A DNA stretch of 64,000 bases, from assembly GCA_024644405.1 (NCBI GenBank), contig JAHELC010000039.1:62001-126000 (forward strand), written 5' to 3'. The stretch is from Nitrospinaceae bacterium. Lineage in GTDB: Bacteria; Nitrospinota; Nitrospinia; Nitrospinales; Nitrospinaceae. Below the pieces are notes generated by a model. That model ran no database searches. It had not been told where the DNA came from and worked only from the letters and a program-made list of their open reading frames with translations. The position numbers and the translations under genes are program-made. This document shows positions 25,902-35,545 of this stretch, piece after piece (the first letter of the stretch is position 1; each line of letters starts with the position of its first letter).

Positions 25902-28613
25902 ATGAATTCCAGTACCCCCTCCCATCAATTCGACCTCGATTTCTCTTCGGTCCGGCAGATTCCGGAGGATCCCAAGGTGCGTCTGGACTATTTTCGCAGG
26001 TTCAAGGAACTGATTCAGCAGGATCACGCCAAAATAAAAGATTGGCACCGGGCCGGGGCCGGTGGAAGAGAAGTCATCCAGGCATTAACCGGGTTGATGG
26101 ATGAAGTGATCCGGCATGTGGTCACGACACTCTCCGAATTGGAAGAGCATCGAAACAAAAATTTAACGGACAAGTTCGCGCTGGTAGCAGTCGGGGGATA
26201 CGGCCGGGGAGAACTCAACCCCGGCTCCGATATCGACTTGCTGTTTCTTTTGCAGAAAAAAATGGATAAGCCCCTGGACCGGTTTATTCAGGATATTATT
26301 TCCGTGCTGTGGGGCATCGGATTGGAAATCGGACAGAGTTGCCGGACGATCAAGGAATGCCAACTGTTGGCGTTGGACGATCCCACCATCCGCACGTCCA
26401 TGGTCGAAACCCGGTTCCTGACGGGAAATTACCCGCTCTACCAGAAGCTATGGAACTCGGTCCGCAAAAACGTTCTCAAGAAAAAAGCCAAGGAGTTTCT
26501 CAACGAAAACCTGAAAACGGTCTTTGAATCTTCGAAAACCGGCCAGGGCGTGACCAGCCATCCGGAACCGGATATTAAAAACGGTCCCGGAGGGTTGCGG
26601 GATTACCACGCGGCGCTGTGGGCGGTGGCGATCTCCCTCGACGGCATCTCTATTCAGGAAATCAAACGGGAGGATGTGGTAACCCCGAAGGAACTGAATC
26701 AACTGGGAGAGTCGGTGGATTTTCTGCTCAGGGTTCGCAACGAGGTGCATTACCGGAAAAACAAAAAATTCGATGTGTTGAAAATGGGAATGCAAAAGAA
26801 ACTGGCGGCCAACCTGGGCTACCCCGGGGAAGACGGCACCGGTGACGCTGAATCCTTCATGCGCGATTATTTCATGCACGCCACCCGTATACGGCATATC
26901 AGCTCGGATATATTCTACCGGTGCATCGAAGTCAAACCAACGCTTCGAAACATACTGACGCAATTGCAAAAGACCCATCTGAAAAACGGATTTATTATCA
27001 AAAAAAATAAACTGTCCTCGGAGGATATGAACGAGGACCTGTTTAAAAACGACCTGTCATTATTTCTTAAAGTATTCCAACTGTGCCAGCAGTATGAACT
27101 GGAACCGGACACGCAACTGAACCGCCTGATTCGTCAAAACGCAGACCTGATAGATTCCCACTACATTACCAGCCCCAAGGTGGCAAATTTTCTATTGGAT
27201 ATTCTGGATCACCCGCACTCGGAAATCGTGTTGCGCCTGTTGCACGAGGCCAACCTGCTGGCCCGGCTGATACCCGAATTCGGTCAATCACAGTACCGGA
27301 TCAGTTACGATTTTTATCACCGCTACACCGCGGACGAACATGCCCTGCGGATGGTCCATTTTCTGGAAAACCTGGCGGAACAATCCGACAAGGGCCTCAA
27401 AATATTTCGGGAGTTGTACGAGGAAACGGAGCACCGGGGGGTTCTCAAACTGGCGTGCCTCCTGCATTCTCTTGAAAAGGAGGGAGAGGCTTTGCCGGCC
27501 TCACAAGTCCGGGAATCGCTATCCCGCGTGTTCGAGGATTTATCATTGACCCCCGAACAACGTGAGCTTTTGATTTTTCTGATCAGCAGGCTGCACACCC
27601 TGAAAGAAATCGCCTTTCATGAGGACATTCACGACCCGACGATCATCCGCAAGCTGGGTCATATCACCGAAACACCGCAGAAACTGGATCTCTTGCTGTT
27701 GATGAGCTACGCCGAGCTGAACGCAGTGGCACCGGGGACCTGGACCTCCTGGAAAAAAGTTCTGCTGACCGGGGTGTACCAGCACACCCGGGAATATCTG
27801 GAGCGGCCGGAATCGTTAAAAGAAAAACCCCATACCACACGCCAGGAGGTTTATGCCCAACTGGCCGATCAACTTCCTGAAAAAGTCATCGACCGACATC
27901 TGGAGACCATGCCGGACGATTACCTGCATGCGGCGAAGTCGCACGAAATCGTGGAGCATATCCGGCTGGTGGAACAAAAGGGCGACCGCGATTTTGCCAT
28001 TCAATTCGTCGATCATCCCTCTGAAGAATTTTTCGACTTGATCCTGTGCGGACAAAGCAATATCGGCCTGTTCAAGGATCTGGTGGGCACCCTGACCGCG
28101 CGGGCGTTGAACATCCTGTCCGCGCAGATTTTTTCCAGGCAGGATGGACTCGTCATCATCGTTCTTCAAGTGGGCAGCCAGCAGGCAATTAATATTTTCG
28201 GCAGTGTCGAGAAAGTATGGAAAGAAATTGAAAACAATCTCAAAAATGTTTTGGACCAGACCAAAACCCTGAGGGCTTTGCTCAAGGAACGGACCCGGTT
28301 GTTGAACGAAACACCCGGCGAGGCGGCCATCGAACCTAAAATCCAGGTCGAAAACTACCCGGAAAATCCCTTTACGCTGATCCGCATCGAAGCGCGCGAC
28401 CATCCCGGCATGCTGTACAAAATCGCCCACACCTTCCGGAGCTTCGGCATCCGACCCCACCGCGCCCAAATCAGTACCCGTGGCGGGCGAGGCATAGATG
28501 TATTTTCTGTTTCACTGGATGGCCGCAAACTGAATTTCCCTCCGCTGATCCAGCGGGTGAAAGAAAGCCTGATCCATACCCTCCTGGTCAAAAAACTGGA
28601 AGATTTGGAGTGA
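25902..28613 (+). CDS. glnD: Protein-PII uridylyltransferase GlnD, HD domain degenerate
   Basis: Nitrogen sensor of 903 residues that uridylylates PII. The nucleotidyltransferase domain has G-G-Y-G-R-G-E-L-N-P-G-S-D110-I-D112 with both metal aspartates. The GlnD linker domain follows, then an HD-type domain at about 465-620 and two ACT domains (about 705-780 and 820-895) that bind glutamine. The first HD histidine H480 (A-D-E-H) and H565 are kept. However, the motif H-D is H522-S523, the following K-G-R-G-G-D-H region is replaced, and the usual A-D-I aspartate is E605. The uridylyl-removing activity is therefore probably weak or absent; the transferase should be active. The gene is single, with a hairpin terminator downstream. 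Confidence 0.9.
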   Translation: MNSSTPSHQFDLDFSSVRQIPEDPKVRLDYFRRFKELIQQDHAKIKDWHRAGAGGREVIQALTGLMDEVIRHVVTTLSELEEHRNKNLTDKFALVAVGGYGRGELNPGSDIDLLFLLQKKMDKPLDRFIQDIISVLWGIGLEIGQSCRTIKECQLLALDDPTIRTSMVETRFLTGNYPLYQKLWNSVRKNVLKKKAKEFLNENLKTVFESSKTGQGVTSHPEPDIKNGPGGLRDYHAALWAVAISLDGISIQEIKREDVVTPKELNQLGESVDFLLRVRNEVHYRKNKKFDVLKMGMQKKLAANLGYPGEDGTGDAESFMRDYFMHATRIRHISSDIFYRCIEVKPTLRNILTQLQKTHLKNGFIIKKNKLSSEDMNEDLFKNDLSLFLKVFQLCQQYELEPDTQLNRLIRQNADLIDSHYITSPKVANFLLDILDHPHSEIVLRLLHEANLLARLIPEFGQSQYRISYDFYHRYTADEHALRMVHFLENLAEQSDKGLKIFRELYEETEHRGVLKLACLLHSLEKEGEALPASQVRESLSRVFEDLSLTPEQRELLIFLISRLHTLKEIAFHEDIHDPTIIRKLGHITETPQKLDLLLLMSYAELNAVAPGTWTSWKKVLLTGVYQHTREYLERPESLKEKPHTTRQEVYAQLADQLPEKVIDRHLETMPDDYLHAAKSHEIVEHIRLVEQKGDRDFAIQFVDHPSEEFFDLILCGQSNIGLFKDLVGTLTARALNILSAQIFSRQDGLVIIVLQVGSQQAINIFGSVEKVWKEIENNLKNVLDQTKTLRALLKERTRLLNETPGEAAIEPKIQVENYPENPFTLIRIEARDHPGMLYKIAHTFRSFGIRPHRAQISTRGGRGIDVFSVSLDGRKLNFPPLIQRVKESLIHTLLVKKLEDLE

Positions 28614-28617
28614 TTGG

Positions 28618-28647
28618 CCTGAAAATACAAAAATCAGGCGGTTTTTC
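28618..28647 (+). terminator. Predicted rho-independent terminator after glnD
   Basis: GCCTGA and TCAGGC form a 6-bp stem around an A-rich loop, followed by GGTTTTT. It begins 4 bp after the glnD stop codon. A second overlapping pairing (GCCTGAAAA with TTTTCAGGC) is possible. Confidence 0.5.
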
Positions 28648-28828
28648 AGGCTCGTTCTCCGGTAAAAACCCAAAAATTTGATGAGTTTTGCTTTCACTTG
28701 GGATATATTATGCGCAATTTAGAAAACTGAATTTAGCTTTTTTCTGTGAATTCGACTGCCGGCAGGGGGCTCTTGATGGAAGTGTTGAGCTATCCGATAA
28801 ATCCGGGAAACTGTATCCCGCACGGCTT

Positions 28829-31146
<2,318 letters not shown>

Positions 31147-31167
31147 TCGCTGATATAGATTAAATTT

Positions 31168-31202
31168 AAAGCCCCATGCCAAAAGGCGTGGGGCTTTTTT
31201 TC
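31168..31202 (+). terminator. Rho-independent terminator after icd
   Basis: AAAGCCCCATGCC pairs with GGCGTGGGGCTTT around an AAAA loop, followed by a run of T. This is a textbook intrinsic terminator. Confidence 0.85.
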
Positions 31203-31581
31203 GTCCAAAGAAAAATAAAAAAATCAGTCTCCTGCGGCTGTCCACACACCGCGCCACCCGCCATCATTTTTCCAGACGTCGTTGTTGCCGCCTCCCCCTT
31301 TCCCCAGGAATCAATAGAGTAGAAGCCCCAGCACAACAACTGCCGTTAACAGTTTGTAAAATTTAGGTGTAGCGGGATCAAGGACAAAATAAACCGCGAC
31401 CGCCGACAGACCCACATCAAAAGTGAACCCAGATGTGCAGTCGTTTTGATGGGTCGGATGGAGGCATACCCCAGGTATAGCCCTATTTCCATTAAATTTT
31501 TACTACCCTCTTGGGCCCGGTCCCTTTATCCTAATAAGGAATTTCAATATCGCCTACTCCGATACCATCCCGGGATTTACC
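31203..31581. other. Intergenic stretch after icd
   Basis: This stretch of about 380 bp contains no intact gene. Its only coding-like content is a possible frameshifted small membrane ORF on the minus strand (31311-31467), listed separately. No transposon ends were found. Confidence 0.5.
31311..31467 (-). pseudogene. Possible frameshifted small membrane protein
   Basis: On the minus strand an ATG at 31467 opens a frame (M-P-P-S-D-P-S-K-R-L-H-I-W-V-H-F) that stops at a TTTTGA. Skipping one T of the T4 run continues into a frame reading D-V-G-L-S-A-V-A-V-Y-F and ending K-F-Y-K-L-L-T-A-V-V-V-L-G-L-L-L-Y, stop at 31311. The joined product would be about 51 residues with two hydrophobic helices. 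It may be a decayed gene, a sequencing error or chance. Confidence 0.3.
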
Positions 31582-32238
31582 ATGATCGATACAATAAATA
31601 AAAAAGAATTTTTGGATCAATGCGACTTTCCTAAAGAGTGGCTGGAATGGAATATGCTGCCCGATTCAATGCTGAAAAAACTCTACGAATCTTATAAATT
31701 AAACACCGAAGAGGATAGCCTGGAAGGGGGGTACCGGAATTTCAGGCTGGATGCCTTTTTTTACTGGCTGGATGGCGATTTGACCGAAAATCAGATTAGA
31801 AATTTGTTTCGATTGTCGTCCTTTGAAAAATCCGGAAAATACATGAGAAGTTCGATCAACCGGCACAAGGACTGTACGGAACCCATCAGAAAGGAACTCT
31901 TCGGCTACACCAAAGATGAAATCCCCAAATTCATCAAAACCCAGCTCGCCGAAATATTGGGATTTCCGAAGGAATGGCTGGCATGGCGAATGTATCCGGA
32001 TGACTTGTTTTTGAAACATCGAAAACTGTTCCAGCCGGGAAACGAATCCGACTCCGAAAATGAAAGGTGCGAAGCGTTCCATCATTGGTTGTCCCGGGAA
32101 CTCAAAGAAGACCAACTCCTCAAACTGACCCAGTTGGCCCAACTCGACCCGGACCCCCTCATGGCAATGAATATCCAGTCCCATATCCGGAAACATAAAA
32201 ACTGCACACCCAAAGTTAAAAAATTATTAGAGCAATAA
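31582..32238 (+). CDS. Unknown protein built of two tandem copies of a roughly 90-residue unit
   Basis: A 218-residue cytoplasmic protein without signal peptide or membrane helix. Residues about 14-105 and 126-215 repeat the same order of motifs: F-P-K-E-W-L-E-W-N-M-L-P-D / F-P-K-E-W-L-A-W-R-M-Y-P-D, then A-F-F-Y-W-L-D-G-D-L-T-E-N-Q / A-F-H-H-W-L-S-R-E-L-K-E-D-Q, then S-S-I-N-R-H-K-D-C-T / S-H-I-R-K-H-K-N-C-T. It is therefore an internal duplication of a compact helical domain with conserved W, H and C residues. No known family was recognised. The gene is isolated, between the icd terminator region and a repeat-rich gap. Confidence 0.7.
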   Translation: MIDTINKKEFLDQCDFPKEWLEWNMLPDSMLKKLYESYKLNTEEDSLEGGYRNFRLDAFFYWLDGDLTENQIRNLFRLSSFEKSGKYMRSSINRHKDCTEPIRKELFGYTKDEIPKFIKTQLAEILGFPKEWLAWRMYPDDLFLKHRKLFQPGNESDSENERCEAFHHWLSRELKEDQLLKLTQLAQLDPDPLMAMNIQSHIRKHKNCTPKVKKLLEQ

Positions 32239-32305
32239 GGGAGAACTGAAACCCTGCATTCTCTGCGGTGAAACGGGTCCTGTCTGCTCTGTAACCCCGT
32301 CAAAA

Positions 32306-32378
32306 GCCTGGATTCTTCGTCACTGACGTTCCTCAGGATGACAATTGAGCTCGGTATGTCATCCTGAACGAAGTGAAG
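32306..32378. repeat. Palindromic intergenic element (TCATCCTGA family)
   Basis: TCAGGATGACA and TGTCATCCTGA form an 11-bp perfect inverted repeat around a 13-base loop, extended outward by GATTCTTCGTCA and GAAGTGAAGGATC. It resembles the larger palindrome at 40087-40207. Confidence 0.6.
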
Positions 32379-32432
32379 GATCTCGGTTTTATCCGTGTGT
32401 ATCTGTGTTCATCTGCGGCTAATCAAGATTTA
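32379..32432. repeat. Dispersed repeat, copy A (TATCTGTGTTCAT type)
   Basis: A stretch containing TTTTATCCGTGTGTATCTGTG and TTCATCTGCGGCTAAT. It is closely matched at 45945-46000. Its end reaches the stop codon of the thiamine-binding-like gene. Confidence 0.55.
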
Positions 32433-32738
32433 GGTATTCAATTTCTTACCGAGTTTGGCTTCGACCGAGGCCATTTTGGATTCCAACCGGCCGCTCTTCC
32501 CCTTGCGGTAATCGATCTTGATGGCACAGGTAATGCGGTTACAGTCCGAGCTCATTTTTTCATAACACTGTTTGATAACGCCCATGACCTCGTCCCATTC
32601 CCCTTCCAGGCAGGTGCCCATGGGACCCAGGCGGTAAGGCACGCCGCTGTTCGAGATGATATCCAACGACCGGCTGACGTACGGGCTGACGCTTTCGCCC
32701 TTGTCCATCGGAGACATGCTGAATTCCAGAAGAATCAT
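32430..32738 (-). CDS. MTH1187 family thiamine-binding protein (UPF0045)
   Basis: A 102-residue ferredoxin-like-fold protein. The start M-I-L-L-E-F-S-M-S-P-M-D-K-G-E-S-V-S and the segment Y-R-L-G-P-M-G-T-C-L-E-G-E are signatures of the MTH1187/YkoF-like family, which binds thiamine or related small molecules and forms tetramers. A GAGGGGAAAATC stretch precedes the ATG. It is transcribed alone, divergently from pheA. The physiological role of the family is not firmly known. Confidence 0.85.
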   Translation of the reverse strand: MILLEFSMSPMDKGESVSPYVSRSLDIISNSGVPYRLGPMGTCLEGEWDEVMGVIKQCYEKMSSDCNRITCAIKIDYRKGKSGRLESKMASVEAKLGKKLNT

Positions 32739-32884
32739 GATTTTCCCCTCATAAAGTTTAAAAACAAGCGGTTGGCTTCAATTTAATGCTTGCATTCTAG
32801 GGCCATACTATGGAATGATCAACCCTATCCATTGAAAACCTAACGGTTTTTCGGAAATCCACTGAAAGGGCGGTACCTTCAGCA

Positions 32885-33958
32885 TTGCCAAAAATTGATG
32901 AGATTCGCGACCAGATCGACAAGATAGACGAGAAATTACTGCAACTGTTCAACCGTCGCGCCAAGCTGGCCATCCAGATCGGCCAGGAAAAATCCAAACA
33001 AAACGACTCGAACCATTTCCACGTTCCGCATCGCGAACGGGATATAATCGAGCGCATGAAGCAGGCCAATCCGGGTCCCCTGCCCGAAGAGGCGGTGGAA
33101 ACCATTTTCCGTGAGATTTTCTCCGCCACCCTGGCCCTGGAAAAACCGCTCAACATCGCTTACCTCGGTCCCGAAACCACCTTCTCGCATCAGGCGGCGA
33201 TCAAGCAATTCGGCCATTCCGCCGTTTTCGTTCCCACCGGCGGCATCGAAAATATTTTCCACGAAGTCGAGCAGGGCCATGCCGATTACGGTGTGGTGCC
33301 GATTGAAAACAGCACCGAGGGCGTGGTCAACCTGACGCTGGATTGTTTCGTCGATTCACCACTGGTGATTTGTGATGAAGTGAAGCTGGGGATCTCCCTC
33401 TGCTATTTATCCAAGTCCGGCGACCCCGCCAAAGTCCGCCAGATTTATTCGCATCCGCAACCGTTCGCCCAAAGCCGCAGCTGGCTCAACCAGCATGCGG
33501 CAGGCATCGAGCAGGTGACCACTTCCAGCACGGCGGTGGCGGCGGAAATGGCCAGCAAAGACGACACCGCGGCGGCCGTGGCCGGCAAACTGGCGGCAGA
33601 GTGCTACGACCTGAAAATCATCGCCGAAAAAATCGAAGACCGTGCAAAAAATACTACCCGCTTTCTGGTCATCAGCCGGGAAAAAGCGAAGAGAGCCAAA
33701 CGCAACAAAACATCGGTCATGTTCTCCATCGAGGACGAAGCCGGTTCGCTGCTGAAAGTCCTGCAGTTGTTCGCGCGCAACCAGATCAACCTGACCAAAA
33801 TTCAATCCCGGCCGTTGAGAAACCGGTCGTGGGAATATCTGTTCTTTGTAGATTTCGAGGGCCATATCGACGACCCTCATATTGATAAAGTGATCCGCTC
33901 GGTGGGCAAACGCTGCATTTTCCTGCGGGTGCTGGGATCGTATCCCAACCACGATTAG
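32885..33958 (+). CDS. pheA: Bifunctional chorismate mutase / prephenate dehydratase
   Basis: P-protein of 357 residues that converts chorismate to prephenate and then to phenylpyruvate for phenylalanine. The AroQ-type mutase helix bundle covers about residues 1-85 (I-R-D-Q-I-D-K-I-D-E start). The dehydratase follows with A-Y-L-G-P-E-T-T-F-S, P-I-E-N-S-T-E-G-V-V and N-T-T-R-F-L. The last 80 residues are the regulatory ACT domain, with a phenylalanine-binding Q-S-R-P in place of E-S-R-P. The start is a TTG, with AAAGGG upstream and no better start in frame. It opens a run of closely spaced genes to sppA. Confidence 0.93.
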   Translation: MPKIDEIRDQIDKIDEKLLQLFNRRAKLAIQIGQEKSKQNDSNHFHVPHRERDIIERMKQANPGPLPEEAVETIFREIFSATLALEKPLNIAYLGPETTFSHQAAIKQFGHSAVFVPTGGIENIFHEVEQGHADYGVVPIENSTEGVVNLTLDCFVDSPLVICDEVKLGISLCYLSKSGDPAKVRQIYSHPQPFAQSRSWLNQHAAGIEQVTTSSTAVAAEMASKDDTAAAVAGKLAAECYDLKIIAEKIEDRAKNTTRFLVISREKAKRAKRNKTSVMFSIEDEAGSLLKVLQLFARNQINLTKIQSRPLRNRSWEYLFFVDFEGHIDDPHIDKVIRSVGKRCIFLRVLGSYPNHD

Positions 33959-33963
33959 ACACT

Positions 33964-34839
33964 ATGAAACCGTTCAAACAAATGACCATCCTGGGGGTTG
34001 GGCTGATCGGCGCGTCGCTGGCGCAGTCCTGCCGGCAACGCCAGCTGGTGAAAACGATTGTCGGGTTCGGCAGAAACGCCGCCAACCTGAAAAAAGCGCA
34101 GGCCATGAACGTTATCGATTCCGGGTCGACGGATTTGAAGACCGCCGTTACCGGTTCCGATCTCATCGTCCTGTGCACACCGGTCGGTGTTCTGGCGGAT
34201 CGTGTCCGGGAAATGTTACCGTTTCTGCAACCGGGATGCATCATTACCGATGCCGGATCGGTCAAGGGTCCGCTGGTCGAGGAGATCGATGCCCTGATGC
34301 CCGATTCCATTGATTACGTCGGGGCGCACCCGATCGCCGGCGGAGAGCAATCGGGCCTGGAGGCCGCCAGCGTGGATTTGCTGACCGGCGCGAAATGCAT
34401 CATTACGCCCACGGCCAACACCCGGGCCGAAGCGTTGCAGCGGGTGACCGAATTCTGGACCGGGGTGGGGATGCAAACCCTGACGATGGACTCTCATGAG
34501 CATGACACGATCTTCGGCGCGCTCAGCCATTTGCCGCATGTCGTCGCGTATGCCCTCATGAACACGGTGGCAGGTGTCAAAACCGACAATCACGGCGAAA
34601 TTCTGTCGATGTCGGGGGGCGGCTTGAAGGACATTACCCGCATCGCTTCCAGCGATCCGGTGATGTGGCGCGATATTTGCCTGAAAAACAAACGTCCAGT
34701 TGTTACACTGATTAATCAATTTCAGGAAACGCTGACAAATATTAAAACCCTGATCGAACAGGATCAGGGTGACGCCCTGCAGGAAACCTTCGCCAACGCG
34801 AACGTGCACCGGGGCAAGCTGGTGGAAACCAATACATGA
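33964..34839 (+). CDS. tyrA: Prephenate/arogenate dehydrogenase
   Basis: NAD(P)-dependent dehydrogenase of 291 residues for tyrosine biosynthesis. It has the Rossmann motif I-L-G-V-G-L-I-G-A-S (residues 9-18), D-A-G-S-V-K near residue 97, the substrate-binding histidine in G-A-H-P-I-A-G-G-E-Q-S-G, and the S-H-L-P-H-V-V segment. No ACT domain is present. It starts 5 bp after pheA and overlaps cmk by 4 bp, so the genes are almost certainly co-transcribed. In many related clusters aroA lies between tyrA and cmk; here it is missing. Confidence 0.92.
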   Translation: MKPFKQMTILGVGLIGASLAQSCRQRQLVKTIVGFGRNAANLKKAQAMNVIDSGSTDLKTAVTGSDLIVLCTPVGVLADRVREMLPFLQPGCIITDAGSVKGPLVEEIDALMPDSIDYVGAHPIAGGEQSGLEAASVDLLTGAKCIITPTANTRAEALQRVTEFWTGVGMQTLTMDSHEHDTIFGALSHLPHVVAYALMNTVAGVKTDNHGEILSMSGGGLKDITRIASSDPVMWRDICLKNKRPVVTLINQFQETLTNIKTLIEQDQGDALQETFANANVHRGKLVETNT

Positions 34840-35501
34840 TCATTGCCATTGACGGACCGGCGGGGAGCGGCAAAAGCACCGTCGCCCAGCTCATCGCCTC
34901 GCGCCTGAATTTCAAATATATTGAAACCGGGTCGATGTACCGCGCGGTGGCGTGGAAGGCCCTCCAGGCGAAAATTAATCCGGAAGAGCAAGAGCGGATC
35001 GCCGAAGTGGCCCGTACGATTTCCATCGAGTTTCAACCCGGAAACGAGCGCCAAAAGGTGATCGTCGACGGTGAGGATTTGACTCCGGTTTTGAAGACGG
35101 AAACCATCGGGCGGCTGGCCGCTGTCGTCGCAGCGAACAAAGCGGTGCGCGAAGTTTTGGTCGCGCAACAACAGGATATGGGACGCAACGGCAACGTGGT
35201 GATGGACGGCCGGGATATCGGGACGGTGGTCTTTCCCGACGCCGATAAAAAATTTTTTCTGGTCGCCGACCAGAAAGAGCGGGCCCAACGGCGCCACCAG
35301 GAAATCAGGGCCAAGTCCCCTGAAGTGACGTTTGAAAAAATTTATGAGCAATTGCAACAACGGGATTTTGAAGATGAGAATCGGGAAGTGTCGCCCCTGG
35401 TACCGGCGAAAGACTCGATTCGGCTGGACACCACCCAAATGAACATCGAGGACGTGGTGGCTCAAATGATCGAAATGATCGGTCCGGTCCATTCACCGTA
35501 A
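34836..35501 (+). CDS. cmk: Cytidylate kinase
   Basis: Phosphorylates CMP and dCMP. The 221-residue protein begins I-A-I-D-G-P-A-G-S-G-K-S-T, with the P-loop at residues 6-13. It also carries Y-I-E-T-G-S-M-Y-R-A and D-G-R-D-I-G-T-V-V-F-P, all typical of bacterial CMP kinase. The start overlaps the tyrA stop as ATGA. rpsA follows after 44 bp, the common cmk-rpsA order. Confidence 0.95.
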   Translation: MIIAIDGPAGSGKSTVAQLIASRLNFKYIETGSMYRAVAWKALQAKINPEEQERIAEVARTISIEFQPGNERQKVIVDGEDLTPVLKTETIGRLAAVVAANKAVREVLVAQQQDMGRNGNVVMDGRDIGTVVFPDADKKFFLVADQKERAQRRHQEIRAKSPEVTFEKIYEQLQQRDFEDENREVSPLVPAKDSIRLDTTQMNIEDVVAQMIEMIGPVHSP

Positions 35502-35545
35502 ATTTTATTTATTAACCTTAACCTGAAACATGAAGGAGAAGTAAC

